The notes under the pieces are model-generated. The model did not search any database. It was not told the origin of the DNA and saw nothing but the letters and a program-made list of their open reading frames with translations. Below are positions 1 to 8,200 of a stretch of 20,243 nt of DNA, piece by piece (within the stretch, counting starts at the first letter, position 1; each line of letters begins with the position of its first letter). Made by a program: the position numbers and the translations under genes. This stretch comes from a virus: IMG/VR virus record IMGVR_UViG_3300025630_000085, positions 1-20,243 of that record; one strand, written 5' to 3'.

Positions 1-229
1 CTTGACCAGCAGCAATAGCCGCATTAGCCGCAGTCATATCCTCTGTAGTCCAGAAGTCCTTAGCAACCATAATCTCAAGATGTTCAACATTCCTGTCTAC
101 GCAATCCTGCTTATCTGCTGCATCATCATCAGCCATAGCCTCACCAGCAATGATAGCATTGATGAGGTCAACGCTGTGACCCATCGCTGTGTAATGTTGT
201 GCGATTTGTTCTGCTGTTAGTTCGTCCAT
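1..229 (-). CDS. Small conserved marine-phage protein, 3' end cut by window edge
   Basis: An open frame runs from ATG at 229 to the left edge and gives 76 residues beginning MDELTAEQIAQHYTAMGHSV. The start overlaps the stop of the second fibre gene as TAATG, and a GGAG lies 8 bases upstream, so translation is probably coupled to the fibre. Visible motifs are a polar N-terminal helix, an acidic ADDDAADK patch, and a VEHLEIMVAKDFWTTEDMTA block followed by an Ala-rich stretch. From memory, short proteins with this pattern follow fibre genes in many marine phages, but I know of no proven function. A structural or assembly role is only a guess from position. The plus-strand frame across the same bases is a shadow: it lacks a Shine-Dalgarno and resembles nothing I recognise. 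Confidence 0.8.
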   Translation of the reverse strand, partial: MDELTAEQIAQHYTAMGHSVDLINAIIAGEAMADDDAADKQDCVDRNVEHLEIMVAKDFWTTEDMTAANAAIAAGQ

Positions 230-2121
230 TAGTTTGTCTCCAGTGCTACAATGCGTGTTTCTAATTGGTCAATCTTTGTTAGTGCTTCCTGCAACGCTGC
301 GGTTAGCAACGGCACAAGTTTGCTTTGGTCAATGCCTTGCATCACTGCATTGCCATCTGCGTCCACCTCATTGTGTGTGCCTGTAACTGCTTCAGGTACA
401 ACTGACTGAACTTCGTGTGCTAAGAAACCATCAACAGTTGTGTCAGCATCTACAATAAAGTTAAACCGCTTTGGTGCAAGCTGCTGAACACGGTCTGCTG
501 CGCCTGTCAGTTCAATTACGTTTTCTTTGAGGCGGTAGTCACTTGAAGTTGAATAGGTTGTGCTAGTATTGTTTATTGTAATTTCACCAACAGTTGTTCC
601 ATTATATTTGAACCGATTGACTGCGCCACCGCCAGAAACTGTATTGTTATATGTAAAACCAATTTTTGCCGGAGCAGACCAAGTAAGGTTTAAGAAAGCA
701 TCATTATAGTCTGGGTCAGTTCCCCAATTTACAAAACCACTTGAGTTAATTGTTTGTCTAGGATTACCATCGCCATCCGACAGCACGATGTTGTTGCTGG
801 ATGTGCGGATGTCTAGGCCGCCTTGGTCGCCGTTGTAGCGACCTAAGATAGTGTTTCCGCTACCTGAGGTAACATAATAGCCACTCTCCATACCTACAAA
901 TGTATTTCTAGTGTCAGTGGAAGAATACCCTGCTGACCCGCCAATAAAGGTGTTGTAACTATTTGAAGTTTGTGAGTATCCCGCCTGATAACCAACAGCA
1001 GTTTGATAACCACCGGTGGTGTTGTTCTGTAGTGCTGAACGGCCTATAGCCGTGTTGTAGCTAGCGGTGGTGTTTGACTGCAATGCGGCACGGCCAATAG
1101 CAGTGTTGTAGCTGCCTGTGGTGTTGTAGTAAAAGGTGTCCTTACCCATAGCAACATTATCAAAACCTGTGGTATTAAAATACCCAACACCTTTACCAAC
1201 AGCAGTGTTGTTTACAGCCGTTGTATTACTATACAAAGCCTGATAGCCTACAGCCGTGTTGTCAGATGCGGTGGTGTTGGAGTAGAGTGCCTCCTGCCCC
1301 ATAGCAGTATTGCTTCCGCCAGTAGTGTTAAACCGCAGTGCCTGAACACCAAACGCATTGTTGTAAGAGCCAGTCGTTGTGTATCTCAACGCCTCATAGC
1401 CCAGTGCGTTGTTTTGCTGGGCAGTTGTTCCTGCGTATGAAGCCCGATATCCCACAGCGGTATTGTAGCTTGCGGTGGTGTTTGACCCTAAAGCCAAATA
1501 CCCCAAACTAACATTATTTGTTCCAGATGTGTTCTGATACATCGCAGCATAGCCAAGCGCAGTGTTACCAGATGCAGTGTTAGCTTCAAGTGCTTGCTGA
1601 CCAACTGCCACATTGTCGTTGCCAGTGCTGTTAGCGTACAACGCCGTTCGACCAATGGCTGTATTAGAAGCACCAGTGGTTCCAGTGTAGGATGCCTGAT
1701 AACCCACTGCTGTGTTGTTGCTGGCGGTGGTGTTTGCCGAAAGTGCAAACCTGCCTACAGCCGTATTGCTTGCACCAGTAGTGTTTGCAGATAGAGCATT
1801 ACCACCTAAACCTGTGTTGTAATTTCCTGACGTGTTTGCGTCTAACGCAAAAGCACCAACAGCAGTATTCTGTATTCCACCAACATTTGCCGTCAAAGCA
1901 AGTGCGCCAACGCCAGTGTTGTTATCACCAGTAGTGTTTGCCGTGAGTGCGGCATCACCTATTGCGGTGTTGTAATTGCCATCAGAAGCAACGCTGTCCA
2001 AAGCAGTGTTACCCAACGCCACGTTTTGTGTACCAACAGGATAGTTACCATCCAGTTTGATGGTGCCGCCGTCTACATCAAGGGTCTTATGCTGGTCTGC
2101 AAGTTCTCTTGCTCTAGTCAT
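229..2121 (-). CDS. Second tail fibre with 17-residue beta-roll repeats and Peptidase S74 chaperone end
   Basis: The 630-residue protein is very probably a trimeric receptor-binding fibre or tip. Residues 1-32 are a short head starting MTRARELADQ, a beginning seen in other phage fibres. Residues 33-427 hold 24 repeats of about 17 residues with the pattern N-T-A-[VIL]-G-x-x-A-L-x-x-N-T-T, probably a beta-roll shaft like YadA-type heads. A less repetitive domain follows to about 520. The C terminus from about 525 is a Peptidase S74 intramolecular chaperone, with SDYRLK giving the catalytic Ser527/Lys532 spacing. It ends in a coiled coil (about 603-630). By family knowledge the S74 part guides trimer folding and then cleaves itself off before the serine. 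The start overlaps the stop of fibre 1 (TAATG), with GGAG 8 bases upstream. No gp17-type virion anchor is present, so it must attach through another protein, possibly fibre 1. Confidence 0.85.
   Translation of the reverse strand: MTRARELADQHKTLDVDGGTIKLDGNYPVGTQNVALGNTALDSVASDGNYNTAIGDAALTANTTGDNNTGVGALALTANVGGIQNTAVGAFALDANTSGNYNTGLGGNALSANTTGASNTAVGRFALSANTTASNNTAVGYQASYTGTTGASNTAIGRTALYANSTGNDNVAVGQQALEANTASGNTALGYAAMYQNTSGTNNVSLGYLALGSNTTASYNTAVGYRASYAGTTAQQNNALGYEALRYTTTGSYNNAFGVQALRFNTTGGSNTAMGQEALYSNTTASDNTAVGYQALYSNTTAVNNTAVGKGVGYFNTTGFDNVAMGKDTFYYNTTGSYNTAIGRAALQSNTTASYNTAIGRSALQNNTTGGYQTAVGYQAGYSQTSNSYNTFIGGSAGYSSTDTRNTFVGMESGYYVTSGSGNTILGRYNGDQGGLDIRTSSNNIVLSDGDGNPRQTINSSGFVNWGTDPDYNDAFLNLTWSAPAKIGFTYNNTVSGGGAVNRFKYNGTTVGEITINNTSTTYSTSSDYRLKENVIELTGAADRVQQLAPKRFNFIVDADTTVDGFLAHEVQSVVPEAVTGTHNEVDADGNAVMQGIDQSKLVPLLTAALQEALTKIDQLETRIVALETN
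841..2025 (-). repeat. 24 coding tandem repeats, about 51 bp each, in the second fibre
   Basis: Twenty-one of the 24 units are 17 residues (51 bases) long; one is 18 and two are 16. The 24th unit keeps only its first five residues clearly. Each begins with an N-[TVN]-x-[VILMF]-G block and most carry A-L near position 8 and N-T-T or N-T-S near position 12. Units are clearly diverged at the base level, so this is an old protein repeat rather than a fresh DNA expansion. All length changes are whole codons, so the frame is kept. Confidence 0.9.
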
Positions 2122-5100
2122 TATACATTCTCCAATGCGGTCAAGCGTGTTTCAATATTAGCCAGACGCTGTTCAGTTGCGGCACCCACAAAGGCAAGCA
2201 ACTCAGGATAGCGGATGCCAAGCCGTGTGCGTTCAACAGCACCTTCTGGGGCTTCTTCTGCTGTGTCGTAGGTGTCAGTGCGTGTGTAGGCTGCAACGGC
2301 TTCTACAGCCTCAATAGCCTCACTAACAAGACGCTGTTCAGTGCGTTCTGGTTGTGCCTCAACAATGACGTTGCCATCTTCATCAAGTTCTTCCTCAACC
2401 GCTGGAATAACAACATCCTCATAGACTGCATCAACAGCTTCCACAGCCTCAACAGCCGGAACCTCTGTCTGTGTTTCCCACCAAGTGCTGCTAATGAAGA
2501 ACGCATAGTCACCAGCGTCCAAGCCAGCGGCAGTCATAGCTGCTTGAACATCCTGTGCGATTACGCCAGCGTGTGTTCTTGCTGCGTCGCCTTTCTCAGT
2601 AACTGCGCTGTTCCACTTAAAGGTCTTGAACAGTGCGCTGATAGCTTTAGCGGCTGTGATTTCAGCATCAGTCAGAGTTGCGATTTGCTGCTTTTCGTTA
2701 GCGTCAGATGTTTGGATAGTGCCATTGGTGGCATAGATGTCGTCAAAGCGACCGGACGAAAAACCTAAATCCACAACATTGTCTGTGTAAGTTGTGCCGC
2801 CGGTTGTTGGAAGTAACGAGCCACCACCAGAGCCAGAACCTGTTAACCCAGCCGAACCTAAACCGATATAAGCCTCCCCTGAAGTTCTTGCCCCAATACT
2901 ACCCACAGCGGTGCCGTCCTTGCGGAACACTGCAATGTCGCCATCGTTGGCCTGTCTGTTTAACTGTAGCGGGGCGGCTCGACGTGAAACAAAGGCAGTA
3001 CCACTTGCAGCACCACCGATTGATGCACCTATAAATGTTGTAGTTGCACCACCATCACTTTCATCATAGCCACCATCAGCAGTAGTCGTCCCCACCAGCA
3101 CGTTGCCGCTGCTGTCGATGCGCATACGTTCTGTGTTGTTTGTGCCAAACTGAATGAAACTGTTTTGAACATTCCACACAGACATTCCATTTCCAGTTGC
3201 CCAGCCAACGTAAGCTCTGTCTGTTCCAGCTAATGCCCCAAAGTAATAATTACCGCCAGTAAGCAATGCATTTCCAGTGGCCGTCACAGTGCCAGTGACA
3301 TCCACGCCTGTGCTGGTGGTGGCTAGTTTAACGGCGTTGTCGTAGTATAGCTTTACGTCAGCGTCAGCGTTAAACTGTGCGCAGGTTTCGCCAGTATACT
3401 TTGAAATAATAACGCCGGGGTCGCTGCGAAGATATAATCTGCCACTGCCAGTGTCATCAATAATGCTATTCGACCCATCGTGATAAATCTGCAAGTCCTG
3501 AGAAGCACCTAGCTGTATCTTCTCATTGTCACCTAATGACAAGGCAGTAGCAGCAGTAAACGTGCCGTAGGCTACAATATCAACAACATCGCTTGTTGTA
3601 GCAGCAGTAGCAAGAGTTACGTCTGTACCGTTAGTAGCTGTAAAATCACTGGTAACAGTCAGCTTTGCACCATTCAAATAAACATCCACATAGCCAGCAT
3701 CATAAGTTGCAGGGAATACTGTGGTGCTTCCTGTGTATGTGCCAGATGCTGTGCCTACCACATAGTTGTAGCGATTAGATGTGCCATTTACTGATGAACC
3801 GGCGTTCACAAAACCGCCAGAACCGTACACCTTCATAACGTCATTAGTTGTATCAAACCATAAATCGCCAAGAGTAGGTGATGATGGTGCTGTTGCGCTA
3901 ACAAAATAGGTATCACCAAAGTTGTTAATGCTGGCAATGCTGTTTGCTGCATTAACGACTGAGGTTATGTTTGTACCAACAGTGTTTACGTTGCTAATTG
4001 AACCAGCAACAGTACCAATATTAGCAGTGTTTCCAGAAACGGTGGTAACATCACCTGAGATACCAGCAACAGTTGTTACGTTAGCGGCAATGCCAGAAAC
4101 AGTATCAATGTTTGTTTGCTGTGCGGCTGTAGGTGTTAGCTGTTTCCAAGTTGTATTACCAAGGTCATAGACCTTCATCACATTATCAGTGGTGTTAAAA
4201 TATAAATCGCCGTCAGTCAGCGCATTGCCATCTAAGTCCGTTGTCGGGTCTGATGCCAAAGAACCTAGATATTGGTCTGTGAATGTATCTAATGCTGCTT
4301 CCGCTGCGGCTTGTGCATTGGATGCTGCTGTCGCGCTGTTACCTGCATTTGTCGCGCTTGTTGCGGCGTTAGAAGCTGATGTTGCGGCATTTGTTTCACT
4401 TGTTGAGGCATTGCTTGCGCTTGTGCTTGCGGCTGATGCTGAAGCCGCCGCAGCCGTTGCGCTGCTTGTTGCGCTTGAAGCCGCCGTTGTTGCCGATGCT
4501 GCATCTACCAATAAATCCCATTTTGCGCTGTCAGTATTGGTTGTTAGTGGCTGTGAACCGCTAGATGTGTGCGCTGTGTTAGCAATAAAAATATTGTTTG
4601 TGCTTGTGTCTTTTACCAGGTCACGGACAGCATAAGTTGTTCCTGTTCCCCAGTTACCCTTAAATGTCCCTAGTTCTTGCGTAACACTAATCTCACCATT
4701 GCTGTCAAAGGCAAGGATTTTGTCTGCACGGTCAGCCGCACCAACAGTAAACTCTGTTGAAGTCATTGTATTTGTACGGGATAGCTTGATAGAACGGTCT
4801 AGTTCTTCTTGTACCTCTTGCACAAAGAATGTCAGCTTATCCAGGGCATCTTCATGCGCTTCGGCTGGGAACGGGTCATTCGGCGTATAGTCCGTTGTCT
4901 GTGTCTGGGCTGACTCGCGCCGTAGCACAACTGTTTTGCCTGTGGCTGGCGCTGTGACAAACGTAATCGTGCCGCCACCAGCATTACCTACACCAGATAC
5001 AGTGTAGTTTGTGGTGATGGTCTGGACGGTTTCAGTAGCTGTGGCGTTATCGCGCAGAATTACTGCAATATCGTCCTCGTCAAAAATCTTGAACGTGTAC

Positions 5101-5165
5101 GAAAACGCAACGGTGCTGCTATCACCCGCGTAGCTATTTTTAGTTGTGGTACTGCTAACTGTCAT
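2121..5165 (-). CDS. Tail fibre with T7 gp17-like virion anchor and Peptidase S74 end
   Basis: The 1014-residue protein is the main tail fibre. Residues 1-150 match the T7 gp17 N-terminal domain that binds the tail (SYAGDSSTVAFSYTFKIF, LRRESAQTQTTDY, EAHEDALDKLTF). Residues 169-219 have a W..G..Y..D.V....W pattern like small carbohydrate-binding modules. Residues 222-293 are an Ala/Ser/Thr heptad-like shaft. Two DLxFxTTxxVMKVY modules (319-345, 433-455) flank five to six decapeptide repeats (352-401). An LNGAKL beta domain (489-536) and an LQIYHDG shaft (549-590) follow. The C-terminal S74-like chaperone begins near 819: SDANEK keeps the Ser820/Lys825 spacing, and an acidic VEAVEAV-rich insertion (about 901-963) precedes the final helices. 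The start has AGGAG 6 bases upstream. It follows the gp16-like gene after 53 bases and is coupled to fibre 2 by TAATG. Confidence 0.9.
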   Translation of the reverse strand: MTVSSTTTKNSYAGDSSTVAFSYTFKIFDEDDIAVILRDNATATETVQTITTNYTVSGVGNAGGGTITFVTAPATGKTVVLRRESAQTQTTDYTPNDPFPAEAHEDALDKLTFFVQEVQEELDRSIKLSRTNTMTSTEFTVGAADRADKILAFDSNGEISVTQELGTFKGNWGTGTTYAVRDLVKDTSTNNIFIANTAHTSSGSQPLTTNTDSAKWDLLVDAASATTAASSATSSATAAAASASAASTSASNASTSETNAATSASNAATSATNAGNSATAASNAQAAAEAALDTFTDQYLGSLASDPTTDLDGNALTDGDLYFNTTDNVMKVYDLGNTTWKQLTPTAAQQTNIDTVSGIAANVTTVAGISGDVTTVSGNTANIGTVAGSISNVNTVGTNITSVVNAANSIASINNFGDTYFVSATAPSSPTLGDLWFDTTNDVMKVYGSGGFVNAGSSVNGTSNRYNYVVGTASGTYTGSTTVFPATYDAGYVDVYLNGAKLTVTSDFTATNGTDVTLATAATTSDVVDIVAYGTFTAATALSLGDNEKIQLGASQDLQIYHDGSNSIIDDTGSGRLYLRSDPGVIISKYTGETCAQFNADADVKLYYDNAVKLATTSTGVDVTGTVTATGNALLTGGNYYFGALAGTDRAYVGWATGNGMSVWNVQNSFIQFGTNNTERMRIDSSGNVLVGTTTADGGYDESDGGATTTFIGASIGGAASGTAFVSRRAAPLQLNRQANDGDIAVFRKDGTAVGSIGARTSGEAYIGLGSAGLTGSGSGGGSLLPTTGGTTYTDNVVDLGFSSGRFDDIYATNGTIQTSDANEKQQIATLTDAEITAAKAISALFKTFKWNSAVTEKGDAARTHAGVIAQDVQAAMTAAGLDAGDYAFFISSTWWETQTEVPAVEAVEAVDAVYEDVVIPAVEEELDEDGNVIVEAQPERTEQRLVSEAIEAVEAVAAYTRTDTYDTAEEAPEGAVERTRLGIRYPELLAFVGAATEQRLANIETRLTALENV
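3963..4112 (-). repeat. Decapeptide repeats in fibre 1
   Basis: Residues 352-401 of fibre 1 form five copies of a 10-residue unit with the pattern [N/D]-[I/V]-x-T-V-x-G, followed by one degenerate copy. Such short repeats usually make a beta or coiled shaft segment. Base-level units are 30 bases long and diverged. Confidence 0.7.
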
Positions 5166-5171
5166 GTCAAA

Positions 5172-5176
5172 CTCCT
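5172..5176 (-). promoter_or_regulatory. Shine-Dalgarno of fibre 1
   Basis: AGGAG on the minus strand lies 6 bases before the ATG at 5165. The gene is not coupled to the upstream stop, so this site must start translation on its own. It supports the chosen start. Confidence 0.8.
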
Positions 5177-5180
5177 AGCA

Positions 5181-5211
5181 TATATATACAGCATTTTTAC
5201 CTGTTGCGAAA
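5181..5211 (-). promoter_or_regulatory. Weak candidate promoter before fibre 1
   Basis: In the 53-base gap before the fibre genes, the minus strand has TTTCGC (5206-5211), then 17 bases, then TATATATA (5181-5188). The spacing fits a sigma70-type promoter and the -10 box is good, but the -35 box is poor. It could equally be an AT-rich spacer. It would allow fibre transcription separate from the long upstream operon. Confidence 0.22.
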
Positions 5212-5218
5212 GGTTGTG

Positions 5219-8200
5219 TTATTCCGGCAAACTTTCCACCGTTTCAAGCCCAGCCTTTGCCACCTCAATCATCGTCAGATAAAGCTGGTCAATCATCTGG
5301 CGTTTTTCTTTGGCACTCATCGGCCCCGCGTGAACAAGCCTTATCGTCTTGTTTATGTTAGACAAAGTATCTCTGAAGCCTAAAAGCGGTATTAAGTTCA
5401 AGTCAGTATCACTAAGCACTCCCCGCGCTTCTGCCATGCGTCCTTCTTTTTGTAGCTTTTCAATGGTAGCCATGCGACCACCAATCTTCTCATATTTGCG
5501 GTAAAAGTCCTCTATGTATTGGGAACTGCCCGTTGGTTTACGCACTAAAAAGGCACGAATAACAGGCAAGTCCTCAAGCGTCTTCTCTGGTTTGGTCGGC
5601 TGAACCACAAGCCCAGAATCAATTAAGGCTTTGTCAGCGGCCTCTACGGCGTATCTACCTAGAGTTCCAGTCCAAGAACTTATAAGGTGGTCAATCTTTT
5701 GCGGGCTAGAAGGGCCATAGCCAAATGTTATTTCATTGATAAGTTTTCCTAAGGTTTTGGCCGTGGCGCTAGTGTACTGGTCATACTGAAACTCAGGCAG
5801 CATGTTTTCCATACCGCGCGACACAATCGGACGGTCTGTGAAAAAGTTTTTGTTTGCCCAAAACTCAAGACTTGGTTTAGCAAAGTCAGGTATTGGCCCC
5901 ATAGATAAAACCGAGTCTTTAGCAAAGTCTCCAAAAAACTTACCTAAATGCCCAGGGTCTTTGTCTTCAACAAAATCCATCATACGTTCAGCGCCAGTGC
6001 CAAACAAAAGACCAAGTTCAAACGGCTTCGGAATGCGCCAAACAGTATAGTCCTCTGGTTCGTTCACCGTTCCATCGCCAGTTATAACAATCCAAAATAA
6101 ATCTTTTTGCCATCTAGGGAGTTGTTTGTAACGTGGGTCGTCATGGTTTTTGTACCAAAGCAACATGCTTGGAAGTGTAATATATGCAAATATTTTGGCT
6201 GACGTTTGTGCTGGACGCTTTTGAAACGCCTCATATATCTTTGCGTAACCTTGGACACGCGCATTGAAGAACGCGGAAATCATGTTCCACCCTTGCATTT
6301 GCGTACCCATCTTTGAAAAGTCGATAGTAATGTCACGGCTTTCAAATCCAGCACGTTCCATAATGTCTCTATCAGTCAGCTTCTTTTGCTTTTTTAGTTG
6401 GTTTACAGCAAGGCTGTACTGGCCTATACGCCCAGAACTTTCAAATAATTCTGATGCAGCACGAAGCGCCTCCATTGGGTTTGTTATTACATTTCTAACA
6501 TTCCCTGATGTGAGGTACTTTTGCATGTCTTGCCTAAAATAATTTCTGTCAAAGCTAACAAGCATTGACTGCATTGCGCCTGATTTTGTCCAGTCTTTAT
6601 ACAGTTCTGTCTTGTTGACCATGTGCCAGAAACCCATAGCGTTGTGGTAAAATGGAACAAAACCACGGTCGCTAAAAATAGCTGCTGACAGGGCATCTCT
6701 GGCTAGGTTTCTTGCCATAAAGTCTGGGGCAAGCGTTGCGCCAGCGCGTAACAATCTTGATGGAGTGCCAAGGAACTTTAACAGCATGTTAGATTGGTAT
6801 CGGTTCATGTCAGTTAAGGCTTGGGCAATGTCGTTCCCAACCTCCCAGACTTCACGCTTTCCGTTTCTAAATACAGCTATTTCGCTTTTACTTACCACCT
6901 GTCCATTCCGGCGAAACACAGTCATTCCGTCAGCATATTCAGGCTTCAGGACACCATCAAAAACAGCATTGAGTTCCTCTGGTGTTATTTTGGTTCCACG
7001 GGCTTTAGATACTTTTCGTATCTCAGGGAACGCCTCTGGCAGCGCCTCCACCATTTCAATGAACTTTGTGTAGGCGAAGTTTCGTTCCGCTATGGCAATA
7101 TGAGACAATGTGTTTAGGTGTATTGTAGTCAGTGGGTCTTGTACCTTTCGCTGGCTACCCTTAAACTTCTTCATAGGGTTGCGCACTGCCTGACTGAAGT
7201 TGTCAGATTTCATGCTAACCCTGTCATCCATAACGCGGTTAAACGGAACGTAATCTCTGTTCATTTCCAGCATGGCACTGCGCAACTCAGCAGATATGAC
7301 ACCGCTTTCAAAAAGGTATTGGACACCTCTGTCTTGAAACTCGACTAACTCTCTGAACATTGGTTCGTACTTCGCCCCCAATTCAGCGACTGTCTGGCGG
7401 GATGCAGCTATATCGAACCCTGTTTCAAATCCTTGTTCTGTTTTTTCCAACGCACGTTTAGCAACCGCATAAGCAGTAAAGTCTTTTATTTCTCTCTCTG
7501 TCTTTAATGGTTCAAGCACTTTCATCAGACTTTTGCCATTGATTTCTAATGTTTTGAAATCAAGCGTTCCGTGCTGCAAAAAGTGCATGCCGCGACCAAT
7601 CATGCCAGGCTGAAGCCGCATTTGTTCATAAGGCGTCATAGTTGTCTCAAACTTACCACCTTGTTCTTCAAAGTTTCTAACAGCGCGTAGTACAGGATGA
7701 AGCCTGTCTATAAACTGCGTAGTAAATAAAGCCCTAACGTCAGACATGGCTTCGCGTGGTTTTGGTGCTTCAAACTGCACATTTTCCAAAACCTTGCCGA
7801 CTGCTTCTGTAGTAGGGATTTCTTTTGGGGCAGCATCCGTCCTTGCTGCTTCAGCCGCAGCCCTTGGTTCAATCCCACTTTCCCGCAAAGTGTTATATCT
7901 TTCTGTATTTATAATCTCACTGCGGATGTTTACGATGTCTTCTGGTCGCACTTCGTACAATACATCTGGCGTTTCTCGTTTGGGGTTTGAACCTTCTTTA
8001 AACGGCTGTATTGCTTCTGTAGGTTCAATCGGGTCTCTAAACCTTTCTATGTTTTTGCTGGCTAAGTCTTCTTGCATGCGTGGGTTTAATTCAACCTGTT
8101 GCACAACCTCTACTGTAGACTTATCGGTTTTTTTCATGCGTTCCGTGAACATACGTTTAGCTTTTGCGCCGCCTTCAAAACCGCCAAATGTTCCGAGAAC

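Noticed and set aside
2-220. Plus-strand open frame at the left edge
   Set aside because: The minus strand here encodes a recognisable conserved protein coupled to fibre 2; the plus frame has no Shine-Dalgarno and no recognised motif.
841-2025. Regular 51-base repeats as a CRISPR array or intergenic satellite
   Set aside because: The units are contiguous, diverged, in frame and without spacers; they are a protein-level repeat of a fibre.
229-2300. Variable region of a diversity-generating retroelement, suggested by the BPP-1-like head genes
   Set aside because: No reverse transcriptase, no template repeat and no Mtd-like lectin fold is seen in the window. It could be revisited if a reverse transcriptase lies outside.
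4189-4635. Plus-strand open frame of 148 codons, Ala/Val-rich
   Set aside because: It is the antisense of the Ala/Ser shaft of fibre 1, where GC-rich repetitive codons keep the opposite frame open.
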